Source: an uncultured bacterium (lineage in GTDB: Bacteria; Verrucomicrobiota; Lentisphaeria; Victivallales; UBA1829). From it: 33,092 nucleotides of DNA. The translations under genes were made by a program, and so were the position numbers. The stretch lies in the NCBI GenBank assembly GCA_949292215.1, contig CASEYW010000012.1:1-33092 (forward strand). Direction: 5' to 3'. Every line of letters begins with the position of its first letter. Positions within the stretch are counted from its first letter, which is position 1. This document shows positions 31,986 through 33,092 of this stretch, piece after piece. The notes beneath the pieces are model-generated. The model was not told the DNA's origin, made no database searches, and saw only the letters and a list, made by a program, of their open reading frames with translations.

Positions 31986-33092
31986 TCCTTGCCGTCCTTC
32001 CGATCGAAACGGTCCCGGAACCGGATGTAGAGAAGTGCTCCGGCAATCATGATCACGCTCAGGACCAGGAGCCCGATGCTTTTCGCCAGCAGATGATATC
32101 CGGCAAGATCATAGAAAAACACTTTCAAAGAACAGATTCCAAACAGGAGAAGGCCGAACACACGGCAATCTTTCCGTCTTCGCAGAATCCCGTGGAAGAG
32201 AAACCCGACAGCAAGAATCCCCCACCAGAGCGAAACTCCGCCCCGGGTAAAATCCGGCCGATGCAGATGCAGAAGTTTGTACAGCTCCAGCGAGGAGTAA
32301 AGAAAAAATGCGATGCCACCGGTCACGGCAAAGAGATTCCGCACCGTTTGCAGATTCGTCTTCTCCTCCGGAACGCGTTTCGACTGAATGACCGCTGCAA
32401 GCCAGGAAACAAGCAGCGCCAGAGTAAAAACACCCCCGCATAAAAACGATTCCCGGAACGATTCCGCAGATGGAGAAAAGCTTGCTCCGTCCCACAACAG
32501 AATACGCAGGAACACGATCAGGAAACCGAAACAGGCAACTTTGCGCAGAAAGGCGCTTCGGATGGCAATTGAGAGCAGCAGAAGCACCATCGCAAAAAAC
32601 GACCACGCCGACGGAATCCATACACCGGACAGCAGGATCGGAACCATCATGCCGATTGAATAGACACACAGCAGCATTGCCGCGGGAATCACCTCTTTCC
32701 TGCGCGGCTCTCTCAGGTGGCAGAAAAGAATCACTCCTGCCTGAAACGCGGCGGATGCCAGCAGAAGAACCGCCTGCGGAATTTCACAGGCCGGCTTGTG
32801 AAGAACCGATCCGAATACGGCAAGTCCGCTGATCGAGAAGAGCAGATGATTCAGGATCTGTCCCGTAATTTCGATGCCCGTCACCTCTTCCGGCTGCGTC
32901 TCTCGCCACGGACGGCAGAGCGGAACCACAGCAAAGAAGGCATAGTTCAACCCGAGAATCCAAAGCAGAGTCCGACAGTTTTCTTCCGTAATCGCATGCT
33001 GGTGAATCCCAGTGGTCAGCGTCAGCACCGTCAGAAAGGCAAAAAGCAGAAAACCGAACAGATTCACCCCTCTCCATTTCCGGAAATTCGCC
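31982..33092 (-). CDS. DUF2339-like polytopic membrane protein, probably 5'-partial
   Basis: About 370 residues are visible, with around 12 hydrophobic helices. The last third, with RVFGLLLFGICSLKVFFYDLAGY and the closing SIGLLVLSVIMIAGALLYIRF, matches the C-terminus of DUF2339 proteins, which are usually much longer. The frame stays open to the window edge, so the gene probably continues. A GTG at 33067 with GGAG four bases before it could be a start, but the spacing is short. It would lie in the inner membrane. The function of DUF2339 is unknown. It overlaps the binding-protein gene by four bases (ATGA). Confidence 0.7.
   Translation of the reverse strand, partial: ANFRKWRGVNLFGFLLFAFLTVLTLTTGIHQHAITEENCRTLLWILGLNYAFFAVVPLCRPWRETQPEEVTGIEITGQILNHLLFSISGLAVFGSVLHKPACEIPQAVLLLASAAFQAGVILFCHLREPRRKEVIPAAMLLCVYSIGMMVPILLSGVWIPSAWSFFAMVLLLLSIAIRSAFLRKVACFGFLIVFLRILLWDGASFSPSAESFRESFLCGGVFTLALLVSWLAAVIQSKRVPEEKTNLQTVRNLFAVTGGIAFFLYSSLELYKLLHLHRPDFTRGGVSLWWGILAVGFLFHGILRRRKDCRVFGLLLFGICSLKVFFYDLAGYHLLAKSIGLLVLSVIMIAGALLYIRFRDRFDRKDGKE

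Noticed and set aside
1..33092. CRISPR arrays, tRNA or rRNA genes, insertion sequences and phage genes
   Set aside because: I looked for direct repeats with spacers, cloverleaf-like segments, transposase or integrase motifs and phage proteins and found none that hold up.

Overview
The window is a densely coded chromosomal segment with roughly balanced base composition. No rRNA, tRNA, CRISPR array, insertion sequence or phage gene was recognised. The gene content suggests a Gram-negative, polysaccharide-degrading bacterium of the PVC superphylum, most likely Lentisphaerota (Victivallis-like). This rests on an enlarged SecA, an envelope operon of MoxR, DUF58, BatA-like, DUF4159 and DUF4175-like genes, and many sugar-processing genes. 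The taxonomic placement is inference.

Layout. (1) 1-1767, plus: the 3' part of a clan GH-A-like glycoside hydrolase, closed by a strong terminator. (2) 1995-5975, plus: a housekeeping operon of a zinc-ribbon protein, pyrE and secA, with a promoter in front and a strong terminator behind. (3) 6119-6991, plus: an aldo/keto reductase with its own promoter. (4) 7091-11489, plus: a sugar-use operon of an MFS transporter, a GH36-like alpha-glycosidase and a CE7-like acetyl esterase. Neither enzyme has a signal peptide, so imported acetylated oligosaccharides are probably processed in the cytoplasm. (5) 11606-14320, minus: an iclR-SDR-sugar acid dehydratase operon. Its promoter is followed by a perfect 17-bp palindrome, a likely operator. 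(6) 14494-15138, plus: a small six-helix membrane protein of unknown function.

(7) 29388-15166, minus: the most notable part, about 14.2 kb and nine tightly packed genes. In transcription order they are a secreted PA14/TPR-like protein, a secreted protein with two DUF4159-like units, a MoxR AAA+ ATPase, a DUF58 protein with a VWA-type metal site, a BatA-like membrane VWA protein, a second membrane VWA protein with a glutamine-amidotransferase-like domain, a secreted beta-rich protein, a 1040-residue DUF4175-like membrane protein with long coiled coils, and a small secreted carbohydrate-binding-like protein. The start and stop overlaps, and a promoter only at the front, point to one transcript. 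This looks like an extended form of the Bat/MoxR-VWA envelope systems. Its job is unknown; assembly or stress maintenance of the cell envelope is a reasonable guess.

(8) 30904-29532, minus: a sugar isomerase/epimerase-like TIM barrel followed by a family 6-like uracil/hypoxanthine DNA glycosylase. (9) 33092-31038, minus: a DUF2339-like polytopic membrane protein running off the window, coupled by ATGA to a BtuF-like substrate-binding protein.
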